A DNA stretch of 14,162 bases, taken from NCBI GenBank assembly GCA_937868205.1, contig CALMMC010000103.1, forward strand, positions 1 through 14,162, read 5' to 3'. This document shows positions 6,399 through 13,975 of the stretch, in pieces. A program made the position numbers and the translations under genes. The notes beneath the pieces are model-generated. The model worked only from the letters and a program-made list of their open reading frames with translations, searched no databases and was not told the origin of the DNA. Source of the stretch: JAAZPG01 sp012797375. Lineage in GTDB: Bacteria; Acidobacteriota; Aminicenantia; Aminicenantales; UBA4085. Positions within the stretch are counted from its first letter, which is position 1; each line of letters begins with the position of its first letter.

Positions 6399-6643
6399 CC
6401 CGCCTCCCGGCCTTGTTTCTTTTCGCGTCTCGCTCATGTGCTGCGCCGCCTTTCCTTGTCTTATTCCGGATCAACGTTTCAACTCTCCGGGCGTCCTTCA
6501 ATCCCGCCGACGGGCGGTTGTTCGACCGTTCGCTTGTTCCCGCCCTTCCCGGCGGATCGAGGGAATCCGATCAAATCGTGAGCCGATGACGGCGATCGTT
6601 TTTCCCCTGACCGGCTCGTTTTCATTCGGAACGCCGCTTTCCT
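6399..6643. other. gap of about 245 bases without a secure gene
   Basis: This stretch separates DUF89 from the DUF4405 gene. It contains the alternative upstream ATG of DUF89 (6435-6437). On the - strand there are two short open frames of about 50 codons; one reads GKTIAVIGSRFDRIP but has no convincing start, the other begins ATGAAAACG near 6607 without a well-spaced ribosome binding site. I found no promoter with good spacing and no clear terminator. It may hold another gene remnant or a promoter for the DUF89 unit. Confidence 0.3.
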
Positions 6644-7408
6644 TCAGGACGGATTCTCCAAAAGCTTTCGGATCCGGATCATCGTCGTTCCCCAGGCCCG
6701 CCTCAGCCGGCCCAGGGTTTCCGATCCGGGATAATCTTCGGGCAAACCGAGCCGGCGCCGGGCTTCCTGAAGAGAAATCCCGCAGGCCGCCGCGGCTTCA
6801 TCCAGCGTCATCCGCCCGTTCAACGAGGCATTCCCCAAGCCGGGGCGATGATCTTTTTCGTCGGCGGCCGCCGGCAGAGGATCTTCCGCGGGTTTTTCGC
6901 CGAGCTCTTCCCCGGACGCGGCCTCGATGTTCCCTTTTGCCGCAGGCGACGGCGGTTCCGCGGCGAGCGTCCGATCGTAATCCGGTCGGCCGGCATTCGG
7001 CCCGATGTTCCGGTGAAAGCCGATGTCCAGTTCCCCTTTCGTCGGCTCAATGACGAAGGCCCCCAGAAAAAAAACAGCGGCCAGGCCGACGGCGATCCCC
7101 GTCAACGTCCAGCGCAGGGGAGACGAGGGAACGGCGTTGCGGAGCAGGCATCGAATCGCCTTCCAGTGAAAGACGATGTGGAGAACGAGAAGAACCAACA
7201 TCGCCAGGGCGGCGGCCAAGTGGACGGTCCCCCATTGATGCCGGTCCCATCGCAGGAAGAGGAGCTCCCGGTTTTCTCCGAATTTCAAGATGCGCTCCCG
7301 TCCCGGAAGAAGTTTGAACTTCAGCAACCAGCCGATTCCGGCGACGGCCGCCAGGACGAGGAAAAGAAGCACGTCGATGAAAACATTGACGTTGTTCCGG
7401 TTTTTCAT
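6644..7408 (-). CDS. DUF4405 membrane protein (cytochrome b-like) with a C-terminal helical domain
   Basis: A 254-residue two-part protein. The N-terminal 120 residues have three hydrophobic segments (about 9-27, 62-80, 100-118) of the DUF4405 type, a four-helix cytochrome b-like fold. Histidines 57, 63, 77 and 81 lie at or in the second helix, as expected for haem ligands. A low-complexity Ala/Pro/Glu linker spans about 140-195. Residues 198-252 (GRMTLDEAAAACGISLQEAR, then a GLPEDYP block and LGRLRRAWG) form a small helical domain that I recall from other DUF4405 and ferredoxin proteins of anaerobes and that resembles a helix-turn-helix in outline. The ATG has GAAGGG 5 bases upstream and lies 9 bases after the DIM 2 stop. 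Inferred role: electron transfer between the membrane and the cytoplasmic Fe-S proteins of the cluster. Confidence 0.75.
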   Translation of the reverse strand: MKNRNNVNVFIDVLLFLVLAAVAGIGWLLKFKLLPGRERILKFGENRELLFLRWDRHQWGTVHLAAALAMLVLLVLHIVFHWKAIRCLLRNAVPSSPLRWTLTGIAVGLAAVFFLGAFVIEPTKGELDIGFHRNIGPNAGRPDYDRTLAAEPPSPAAKGNIEAASGEELGEKPAEDPLPAAADEKDHRPGLGNASLNGRMTLDEAAAACGISLQEARRRLGLPEDYPGSETLGRLRRAWGTTMIRIRKLLENPS

Positions 7409-7417
7409 CCTTGCCCT

Positions 7418-7783
7418 TCACCAGTGCCCGTCGACGTCGGCCGCCGATGCCTCGGCGAGCGTTCCGTCTACATATTGCGACAGCGTTTCGGCCACGGTCA
7501 GCCCATCCGCCGTGTAGACCGCGATGCCGGCCGCGGAAAGAACCCGAAACGCCTTGGGACCGCAATGCCCGGTCACCAGGGCCCGGACCCCGGACCGGAC
7601 GATGGTTTCGGCCGCCTGGATCCCCGCTCCTTGCGAAGCATTCTGGTTTTGTTCGTTGTCGATGACCGAAAACGTTTTCGTCTCCAAGTCATAGATGAGA
7701 AATCCCGGCGCGCGGCCGAACCGGCTGTCCACGAGCGCGTCGAGGCTTTTTCCCGAGGTGGTCAAAGCGATTTTCACGATCAA
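7418..7783 (-). CDS. DIM (NifX/NifB C-terminal) domain protein 2, orange-protein-like
   Basis: A 121-residue single-domain protein of the dinitrogenase iron-molybdenum cofactor family. Motifs in order are SRFGRAPGFLIYD (20-32), NQNASQGAGIQAAE (46-59) and LVTGHCGPKAFRVLSAAGI (69-87), ending VDGHW. The SQGAG and HCGPKAF blocks are typical of the orange-protein/DIM branch that binds a metal-sulfur cluster. The TTG at 7783 overlaps the TGA of the aldolase gene as TTGA and has AAAGGG 5 bases upstream. A GTG at 7777, two bases after that stop, fits the family start (VKIALTTSGKSL) better but is 11 bases from the same site. Either start leaves the domain complete. It is followed 9 bases later by the DUF4405 gene, so the two are co-transcribed. 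Confidence 0.87.
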   Translation of the reverse strand: MIVKIALTTSGKSLDALVDSRFGRAPGFLIYDLETKTFSVIDNEQNQNASQGAGIQAAETIVRSGVRALVTGHCGPKAFRVLSAAGIAVYTADGLTVAETLSQYVDGTLAEASAADVDGHW

Positions 7784-8658
7784 ATCATCCCTTTCTCCGC
7801 AAGCAGGGACCTGACGGTTTCTCGGTTGGGATCATTGAGACCGGTGAGCGGCGGACGGAGCGGCCCCCCGGGAAGTCCCATCAGGGATAACGCCGCCTTG
7901 GCCGCCATCGGGTTGGTTTCAAGGCGCAGGGCGGCGAAGAGGTCGTAATAAGCATAATGGATCGCCCGGGCTTCTTCCAGCTTCCCGGCCAGGCAAAGAT
8001 CGGCGATCCCGCGCATCACCCCGGGGACGACGTTGGCCGCGACGGAAAACATTCCGCTTCCGCCGAAGGCCATCATCGGGTAAGCCGTCGTATCCTTGCC
8101 CGTGAAAACCTCGAATTCCTTGTCCCGGGCCATGTGGAGGAGCTTGGCCAAGTGGTCCAGCTCCTTCTTGCCGTCTTTAGTACCGGCGATATTGCCGTGC
8201 TCCATCAGCCTCTGATATCCCTTGTGTTCGAGATTGACGCCGACCCGGGCCGGGGCGTTGTGGATGATGATCGGGACCGGGACGGCGTCGGCCGTCCGAA
8301 GATAGAAATCAATCAGCCCGGCCTGGGTCGGAAGGACGAGAAACGGGGCGAAAACAACGACATAATCGGCGCCGATCTTGGCATATCTTCGAGCCCGGTC
8401 GATGGTTTGCTCCAGGTTGTTGCTGCAGGTGTCGGGCGCGACTTTGGCCTTGCCCCCGGCTTCATCGACCGCGATCTCGACCACACGGTCGACCTCGGCC
8501 TCGGTCAAGGCGGGATTTTCCCCGGTGACGCCGAGGGGGGCGATCCCGTGAACGCCGCTCTCGATCTGGCGGTGGATCAGTATCCTCAGCCCCGGTTCAT
8601 CCAGTTTGAGGTCTTTCGTAAACGGTGTTACTTGAAGCGTGAACACGCCTTTGGTCAT
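7780..8658 (-). CDS. DapA/NAL-family class I aldolase, active-site variant
   Basis: A 292-residue TIM-barrel protein of the dihydrodipicolinate synthase/N-acetylneuraminate lyase family, full length. The Schiff-base lysine is Lys161 in GTKDGKKEL, and the pocket motif PLGVTGENPAL lies at 41-51. FTGKDTTAYPMMAFGGSGMF (186-205) and GLPGGPLRPPL (261-271) are family hallmarks. Two residues that E. coli DapA uses in catalysis differ at the same numbering: Thr44 is Val and Tyr133 is His (HNAPARVGV). Thr45 and Arg138 are kept. This makes lysine biosynthesis doubtful; another 2-keto acid aldolase or lyase role is more likely. The ATG at 8658 was chosen over an ATG at 8667 because AAAGG lies 9 bases before the former and directly abuts the latter. 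It sits between DUF5320 and DIM 2. Confidence 0.85.
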   Translation of the reverse strand: MTKGVFTLQVTPFTKDLKLDEPGLRILIHRQIESGVHGIAPLGVTGENPALTEAEVDRVVEIAVDEAGGKAKVAPDTCSNNLEQTIDRARRYAKIGADYVVVFAPFLVLPTQAGLIDFYLRTADAVPVPIIIHNAPARVGVNLEHKGYQRLMEHGNIAGTKDGKKELDHLAKLLHMARDKEFEVFTGKDTTAYPMMAFGGSGMFSVAANVVPGVMRGIADLCLAGKLEEARAIHYAYYDLFAALRLETNPMAAKAALSLMGLPGGPLRPPLTGLNDPNRETVRSLLAEKGMI

Positions 8659-8723
8659 GGAACACATCCTTTCATGAAACACGGTATTCGGTTGTCCGGG
8701 ACGGGCGGGACCGCGGCCGGATC

Positions 8724-9110
8724 TCAAGATTTCCGAGTCCCTCCCTCGTCCTCCGCCTCGAGCTCGCCGAGCCTTTTTTCGATCTCCTGAATCTCCGCCC
8801 GGGCGGCTTCCGCCTGCTCCCTGAGCGTCTGCTTCTCCCATTCCGGATCGCGTCTCACGAAGGGGGAGACATAGGAGCCGGGCCGGCCCCAGGCCGGAAG
8901 ACCCGTGGCGAAATATCTGTTCCGCCGGCCGAACCCGCCCCCGCCGAAGCCCCGGCTCCAAAAACCGCGGCCTCGTCCGAAACCCAACCCCCTTCCCCCG
9001 CCGAAGGAGGGATTCATGAAGCCGGGCACTCCGGCCCCGGAGCAAAACCCGGCCGCCCGGCCGGTCATCGGCCCCGTTCCGAAGGGCCCCGTTCTGTCTC
9101 CTTTTGGCAT
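8724..9110 (-). CDS. DUF5320 family Gly/Arg-rich protein with C-terminal coiled coil
   Basis: A 128-residue small protein starting MPKGDRTGPFGTGPMTGRAA, the DUF5320 signature, followed by a low-complexity stretch rich in Gly, Arg and Phe (about 36-65). The C-terminal 35 residues (from about 90) are charged with a heptad-like pattern, KQTLREQAEAARAEIQEIEK, and should form a coiled coil. The biochemical function of DUF5320 is unknown. It occurs repeatedly beside DIM proteins and MinD-ferredoxin ATPases in anaerobic bacteria and archaea, as here. The ATG at 9108-9110 has a strong AAGGAGG 8 bases upstream. It lies 40 bases after DIM 3 and 65 bases before the aldolase, consistent with one transcript. 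Confidence 0.85.
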   Translation of the reverse strand: MPKGDRTGPFGTGPMTGRAAGFCSGAGVPGFMNPSFGGGRGLGFGRGRGFWSRGFGGGGFGRRNRYFATGLPAWGRPGSYVSPFVRRDPEWEKQTLREQAEAARAEIQEIEKRLGELEAEDEGGTRKS

Positions 9111-9150
9111 TTTTTTATCCTCCTTGTCATAATTTGAATTTCGAAATCAT

Positions 9151-9732
9151 TCATTGCCTGGCCATGACGGCCCCGCACTTGGGGCAGGTCCGTTCGTTAC
9201 ACCTGACGCCGTATTCATGGGGCTCCGTCAACCCGCACTGCGGGCAAACGCACGCGCCGCCGCCGCGGCCCATCCCTCCGCCCGACCGGCTTCTGCCCGG
9301 GTCCGCCGTTCCCCGCCTCCCCTGTCTCCATCCTCTGTCCGCGGCGCCCCCCTCGGAGAAATATCCGTTCCGGCATTGTCTCCCCTTTCCGCCACCGCAA
9401 CCCGGCATGGCGAAAAGCGTTCGATCGAAATCTCCTCGAATCCAGGCCGGGATGATCTCGGTCAGCTTTCCGGCGATGAACGGCACGACCCGGATTCCGG
9501 CCGCGGCGAGACGGTCGTGCATATACCTCGAGATCGCCCCGCAGACCAGGATTTCGGCCCCCGTTTGGATCAACGCCCGGATTTTTTCCTCGGGTTGTTC
9601 TCCCGCCAAGGCGCGGCGCGTCTCCCGGACGATCCGTCCATTCTCGATTTCGAGAATAAGAACGTTTTCCGTGACATCGAAGACCGGGGCGAGCCGGTCG
9701 TTCCAGGCGGCGAAGGCCGCGATCATTTTCAT
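9151..9732 (-). CDS. DIM domain protein 3 with Gly-rich linker and C-terminal zinc ribbon
   Basis: A 193-residue protein in three parts. Residues 1-105 form a DIM domain (MKMIAAFAAWNDRLAPVFDV at the start, ILVCGAISRYMHDRLAAAGI at 61-80). Residues 111-160 are Gly/Arg-rich with Cys112 and Cys120. The C-terminus (about 161-187) is a zinc ribbon with Cys163-x-x-Cys166 and Cys183-x-x-Cys186, plus additional Cys161 and Cys178. DIM proteins bind metal-sulfur clusters; the ribbon may bind zinc or receive a metal. The ATG at 9732 is chosen because it matches the family start, although its ribosome binding site is weak (GAGA); a TTG at 9780 would add 16 residues lacking similarity. It is the first gene of the - strand metal-sulfur run, 170 bases after the RND pump gene. 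Confidence 0.83.
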   Translation of the reverse strand: MKMIAAFAAWNDRLAPVFDVTENVLILEIENGRIVRETRRALAGEQPEEKIRALIQTGAEILVCGAISRYMHDRLAAAGIRVVPFIAGKLTEIIPAWIRGDFDRTLFAMPGCGGGKGRQCRNGYFSEGGAADRGWRQGRRGTADPGRSRSGGGMGRGGGACVCPQCGLTEPHEYGVRCNERTCPKCGAVMARQ

Positions 9733-9797
9733 TCGTTTCTCGCGTTTCAAGGGAAAAGAATAGAGCGAATTTCGTGCCAATCCCGCCCGGCGAGGAC

Positions 9798-9826
9798 TTG
9801 TCAGCGTATCTTATTCTTTATATGAT
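9798..9826 (+). promoter_or_regulatory. sigma-70-like promoter pointing toward the 3' end of the RND pump gene
   Basis: TTGTCA at 9798-9803 and TATGAT at 9821-9826 are 17 bases apart, and each matches the consensus at five of six positions. The promoter faces right, antisense to the end of the pump gene, and no + strand gene follows. The surrounding gap (9733-9903) is AT-rich, which raises the chance of an accidental match. On the - strand the same AT-rich patch lies where a promoter for DIM 3 would be expected, but no pair of boxes with good spacing was found there. Confidence 0.3.
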
Positions 9827-9903
9827 CATTACAAGGTCACAGGCCATCCCGCCCCGCTTTTTATAGTATCCCTTGCGCTCCTGTGCCTATCGTCTATCGT
9901 TGC

Positions 9904-12900
9904 TTATCCGCTACTCTCCATTCCTTCTTTGTCCCGTTTTTTCTTGACGCCTATCCTCTCCAGCGTTTCATATAACACCGGGACCATGATGAGCCGGAGG
10001 AAAATGGCGCAGAAAAAGCCGCCGATGTAAACGACGGCCAGCGGCCGGTGGAGCTCCGATCCCGTCGCGTTCACGAGGGCCATCGGCAGTAGGGCGACGA
10101 TCATGACCATATCCGTCATGAAGATCGGCCGGAACTTCATCAAGGCGCCCTCGACGACCGCTTCCCTCAGCGCCCGTCCCTTCCGCCGCAGGTCGTTGAT
10201 TTTGGCCACGAGGATGATGTCGTTTTGGGCGCAGATGCCGAACAGGGCGATCAGCCCGATTGTCGAGGAGACATTGAGCGTTTGGCCGGCGATGAGAAGC
10301 CCGGCGATGCCGCCGATCAGGGCCGAGGGCACGTTCATGATGACCAGGAGCGCTTGCCGCAGCGAGCCGAACGAGGAAAACAGGATCACGAAAATGATCA
10401 GGATGACCAGCATCATGAGGAAGGCCAGGTGGCGGAGGGCCCGCTGCTGGCTTTCGAATTGCCCGCCGAACGTGACGTAATAACCGGGCGGCAGGTCGAC
10501 TTCAGTTTCGATTTTTTCCCGGGCTTCCTTGACGAATCCCCCGATATCCCGGCCCTCGACGTTGCCCATGATGATTTTCCTCCGCATGAGGTTTTCCCGG
10601 AAGATGGTCTGCGGCCCTTCATCGCGCCGGAGATCGGCCAGCTCCGACAAGGGGATCCGAAGGCCTCCCGGCGCATCGATGAGCAGGTTGCGGACGGCGT
10701 CCTCGTCTTTCCGGAACTCCTCCGAAAGGCGGATGAGAACCGGAGTCACCCGGTCCGCCTCGTACACGTCGGTGACCTCGATGCCGTTGAGGGCGGTTTC
10801 GATGAGACCGGCGACGTCGGCCACCGGGATGCCGAAACGGGCCAGTTTCTCCCGGTCGAGGCGGATGACGAGCTGGGGAACGCCGGTCGTTTGCTCGACT
10901 TGAAGGTCGGCGGCGCCCGGGACGTCGGCCAAGACGTTCCGGATTTCCTCGATCTTGGCGTTCAGGACGGCCAGGTCGGGGCCGAACAGCTTGATCGCCA
11001 ACTGTCCCTCGGTTCCGGTCATCATCTCGGCCAGCTTATTGGCGATCGGCTGCTCGAAGATGAAGGCGACGCCGGGGAGCTTTTCCAGCTCGTCGCGCAT
11101 GGCCGCGGCCAGCTCGTCGAATCCGCGCTTGCGCTTTTCCCGCGGCACGAGCTCGATGTTGTAATGGCTGTGATTGACCGGATGGAGATGCTCGGAAGCC
11201 TCGGCCGTTCCCGTCGTCCTCGAAACCGAAACCACCTCCGGAAACGACAGGAAGATCCGCTCGATCCTTCGGCCCATCTTCACCGATTCCTCCAGCGACG
11301 TTTCGGGCAGCATGACCGTCGAGGCCATGATCGCGCCCTCGTCCAGCGGAGGGACGAACTCCTTGCCGAGGAAGAGAAACCCGACGGCCGCCCCGGCGAT
11401 GAGGACGAAGAAGAGGACGAGGACGATCGTCCGCTTGGACAAGGCTTTTTCCATGACGAGCTTGTACTTGGCCGCCAGGAAATCCGTCACCGGGTCCTTG
11501 GCGTCCTTGATTTTCCCCCGGGACAGGAAGACCACGGCCAAGACCGGCTGGAGGGTGATGTTCAGCAACATGGCCGCGAACAGGGCCGCGGCCACGGCGA
11601 AAGCCGTCGGCCGGAACATCGCCCCTTCCAGCCCCTGCAAGGTCAGCAGGGGGAGAAAAACGAGGATGATGACGAGGCTGGCCGAAAACAGGTATTTGCC
11701 GACGTCCTTCGCCGCCTCGGCGACGATATCCCGGAGCGGCGCCTGTCCGGCCCGTTCCTTCAAAAGCCGGAAGATATTCTCGATCATGATGATCGAGCCG
11801 TTGGCCATTTTTCCGATTCCGATGGCCAGGCCGCCGATCGACATGACCGTCAGCTTGATCCCGAACAGATCCATGATCACCAGGGCGATGAGGATCGAAA
11901 AGGGAATGGTCAGGGACGCCAAGAGGGCGCTCCGCAGGTTCCACATGAAGAAGATCATGACCAGGATGATGAGGAGAACGCCTTCGAGAATGGTGATCTC
12001 GACGTGCTGGATGGACTTGAGAATGAGAACGGACTGGTCGTAGAACGGCTTGATCCCGATATATTTCGGCAGATCCCGGCTGATCCTGTCCAGGGCGCCC
12101 TTGATGTTGGCGATGGCCGTCAACGTGTCGCCGCCGTATTGCTTCTCGACGGTGACGTAGACGGCTTCCTCGCCGTCGTGGCCGGCCGCCTCCCGGCGGA
12201 ACTTGCCGCCGATCCGGACGTCGGCGACGTCCTTGACGAAGACGGGCACGTTGCGGACCGAGCTGAGAACCGTGTTCCGGATGTGCTCCAGCGTCTCGAT
12301 TTGTCCCAGCCCCTTGACCAGGATCTCCTGGGATCCCTTGACGATGGATCCGCCGCTGAAATTCCGGTTGCTGCTCTCGATGGCCGCCTTGACGTCGGCC
12401 ACGGTGATTCCATAGTTCTTCAGCATGTCCGGCTTCAAAAAGACCTGGAACTGCTTGACGAAGCCGCCGAGATTGATGACGAAGGCGACGCCGGGAACGC
12501 CTTGGAGCTGATAGCGGATCGTCCAGTCGGCCGTCGAGCGGAGCTCCATCGGGTCCGTTCCAGGCTCGCCGATGACCGCGAACTCGAAAACCTCGCCCAT
12601 GCGGGACGAGACGGGGCCGAGCGTGGGCGTCCTCGTTCCCTGGGGAAGACGGCCGGTGATCAGCTCGAGCTTGCTGTCCACGATCTGACGGGCCTTGTAG
12701 ATGTCCTCCCCCCACTCGAATTCGACAGTGACGACGGAATCCCCCGTCGTCGACTCCGAGCGGACCCGGGTGACGCCGGGCGCGCCCGAAAGAAGGCTTT
12801 CCAGGGGAAAGGTGATCAGCCGTTCGACGTCTTCCGAAGCCATGCCTGGATTTTCGGTGATGATCTTGACCAGGGGGGCGTTGAGCTCGGGATAGATGTC

Positions 12901-13008
12901 TTTCGGCATCCGGAAATAAACGACGATCCCCCACAGACAGACCAGGCCGATCAAGAACACCGTCAAGAGACGGTGATTGAGGGCGAATTCAATGAGCTTG
13001 TTGATCAT
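9904..13008 (-). CDS. RND efflux permease of the heavy-metal (CzcA/CusA) type
   Basis: A full-length 1034-residue inner-membrane pump subunit with the duplicated RND layout: a membrane segment at about 12-32, a large periplasmic porter loop, membrane segments 2-6 near 335-490, a second loop, and a last group near 865-1015. The start MINKLIEFALNHRLLTVFLI and MPKDIYPELNAPLVKI are typical of the heavy-metal-efflux branch. In the fourth helix the usual VDG is ANG (Asn403), so the proton-relay Asp corresponding to CzcA Asp408/CusA Asp405 is replaced; the later Glu410 (IMIENI) is kept. The ATG has GGAGG 7 bases upstream and follows the adaptor gene by 40 bases. It would pump its substrate from periplasm or membrane through an outer-membrane channel not in the window. 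Substrate is unassigned; a lipophilic compound is as possible as a metal. Confidence 0.9.
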   Translation of the reverse strand: MINKLIEFALNHRLLTVFLIGLVCLWGIVVYFRMPKDIYPELNAPLVKIITENPGMASEDVERLITFPLESLLSGAPGVTRVRSESTTGDSVVTVEFEWGEDIYKARQIVDSKLELITGRLPQGTRTPTLGPVSSRMGEVFEFAVIGEPGTDPMELRSTADWTIRYQLQGVPGVAFVINLGGFVKQFQVFLKPDMLKNYGITVADVKAAIESSNRNFSGGSIVKGSQEILVKGLGQIETLEHIRNTVLSSVRNVPVFVKDVADVRIGGKFRREAAGHDGEEAVYVTVEKQYGGDTLTAIANIKGALDRISRDLPKYIGIKPFYDQSVLILKSIQHVEITILEGVLLIILVMIFFMWNLRSALLASLTIPFSILIALVIMDLFGIKLTVMSIGGLAIGIGKMANGSIIMIENIFRLLKERAGQAPLRDIVAEAAKDVGKYLFSASLVIILVFLPLLTLQGLEGAMFRPTAFAVAAALFAAMLLNITLQPVLAVVFLSRGKIKDAKDPVTDFLAAKYKLVMEKALSKRTIVLVLFFVLIAGAAVGFLFLGKEFVPPLDEGAIMASTVMLPETSLEESVKMGRRIERIFLSFPEVVSVSRTTGTAEASEHLHPVNHSHYNIELVPREKRKRGFDELAAAMRDELEKLPGVAFIFEQPIANKLAEMMTGTEGQLAIKLFGPDLAVLNAKIEEIRNVLADVPGAADLQVEQTTGVPQLVIRLDREKLARFGIPVADVAGLIETALNGIEVTDVYEADRVTPVLIRLSEEFRKDEDAVRNLLIDAPGGLRIPLSELADLRRDEGPQTIFRENLMRRKIIMGNVEGRDIGGFVKEAREKIETEVDLPPGYYVTFGGQFESQQRALRHLAFLMMLVILIIFVILFSSFGSLRQALLVIMNVPSALIGGIAGLLIAGQTLNVSSTIGLIALFGICAQNDIILVAKINDLRRKGRALREAVVEGALMKFRPIFMTDMVMIVALLPMALVNATGSELHRPLAVVYIGGFFCAIFLRLIMVPVLYETLERIGVKKKRDKEGMESSG

Positions 13009-13048
13009 GATGGATCCTCCGCGGCCGAAGACGGACCGGCCGTTCCTC

Positions 13049-13975
13049 TCAATGGATCCCCGCGGCCTTGAGGATCTCGTCGTAGAGCTTGGACTTCAAC
13101 TGGAAGTTTCCCTTGACCACGACGTCCTCGCCCTCCGACAGCCCGTCCGTGACTTCGAGATAGCCGTCGACCTTGGATCGCGTCCGGACGACCCGGCGTA
13201 AAAACTCCCCGTCTTTGCGGATGAAGACGATCTCTTCCAGGCCGTCGTCGAGGACGGCCGCGACCGGAACGGTTAAAGCCCGGCTGTTTTCTTCGAGGAC
13301 GATATCGAGGGTCGCGAACATGCCGGGCTTCAGGCGCCGCCCCTCGTTTTCGACCTCGGTCCGGACCGTGACCGTCCGGGTTTCCTCCTTCAGGACGTCC
13401 CCCACGTATTTGAGCGTCCCCTTGAACACCAAGTCCGGATACGCCGGAACCGAGACGTCGACCCTCTGGCCGAGACGCACCCGGGCGATGTCCCGCTCGT
13501 AAATATCCGCGTCGACGCAGAGCCGGCGAGGGTCGAGAATCGTCAAGATCTCGGTTGCTTGATCGACCATCCCGCCCAGGACCGCGTTGTTGTCGACGAC
13601 GTTGCCGGCGATCGGGGCAAAGAGCGTGATCAGCGGATTGATTTCGTGGACCGCGCCGGCCGCCCGGACCTGCTCCTCGGTGAAGCCTAATATATGGAGC
13701 TTCTTTTCAGCCGCGTTGCGGGCGGCTTCGGCCACTTTCCATTCCGCTTCGGCGGCCTGGAGATTCTTGCCGGCCCCGGCCCCCCGCTCGAAGAGGCGCT
13801 TTTCCCGTTCGAGGTTGTTGACGGCCAGGTCGAGATCGGCCAGTGCTTTGAAATATTCGGCCTTCGTCTCGCCGACGGCCTCGCTTTGAAGAGTGACCAG
13901 GGATTGCCCCGGGTTCACCCAATCCCCCGGCCGGACATGAATTTGAGAGATGCGGGCCGGAAACGGGTAACTGAT
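13049..13975 (-). CDS. RND efflux periplasmic adaptor (HlyD/CusB family), 5' end missing
   Basis: About 308 residues of a membrane-fusion protein remain. The order is a half lipoyl segment (PARISQIHVRPGDWVNPGQS), a helical hairpin rich in Ala, Glu and Lys (DLAVNNLEREKRLFERGAG), the second lipoyl half (FAPIAGNVVDN), a beta-barrel region (LCVDADIYERDIARVRLGQR) and a membrane-proximal domain ending VVKGNFQLKSKLYDEILKAA. It links the inner-membrane pump to an outer-membrane channel in the periplasm. The signal peptide, the N-terminal domain and the true start are absent because the sequence before residue ISYPF switches at about 13976 to an unrelated acyl-CoA dehydrogenase segment. The frame runs on to 14125 only by chance of the chimera, so that apparent start is not real. 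The downstream pump gene begins 40 bases after its stop. Confidence 0.87.
   Translation of the reverse strand: MSYPFPARISQIHVRPGDWVNPGQSLVTLQSEAVGETKAEYFKALADLDLAVNNLEREKRLFERGAGAGKNLQAAEAEWKVAEAARNAAEKKLHILGFTEEQVRAAGAVHEINPLITLFAPIAGNVVDNNAVLGGMVDQATEILTILDPRRLCVDADIYERDIARVRLGQRVDVSVPAYPDLVFKGTLKYVGDVLKEETRTVTVRTEVENEGRRLKPGMFATLDIVLEENSRALTVPVAAVLDDGLEEIVFIRKDGEFLRRVVRTRSKVDGYLEVTDGLSEGEDVVVKGNFQLKSKLYDEILKAAGIH

Noticed and set aside
2610..9732. DIM and NifU-like sequences as evidence for nitrogen fixation
   Set aside because: No nifH, nifD, nifK, nifE or nifN is present, and DIM proteins with MinD-ferredoxin ATPases are common in organisms without nitrogenase.
9886..9903. Short repeat CTATCGTCTATCGT near the end of the pump gene
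   Set aside because: Only two imperfectly flanked units of seven bases, with no inverted partner and no T run; likely chance in a short gap.
10225..13071. A + strand frame open for 948 codons antisense to the RND pump gene
   Set aside because: Its translation is low-complexity, rich in Asp, Gly, Arg and His with no membrane or domain motif. It mirrors the GC-rich codon pattern of the pump gene, which has full family similarity.
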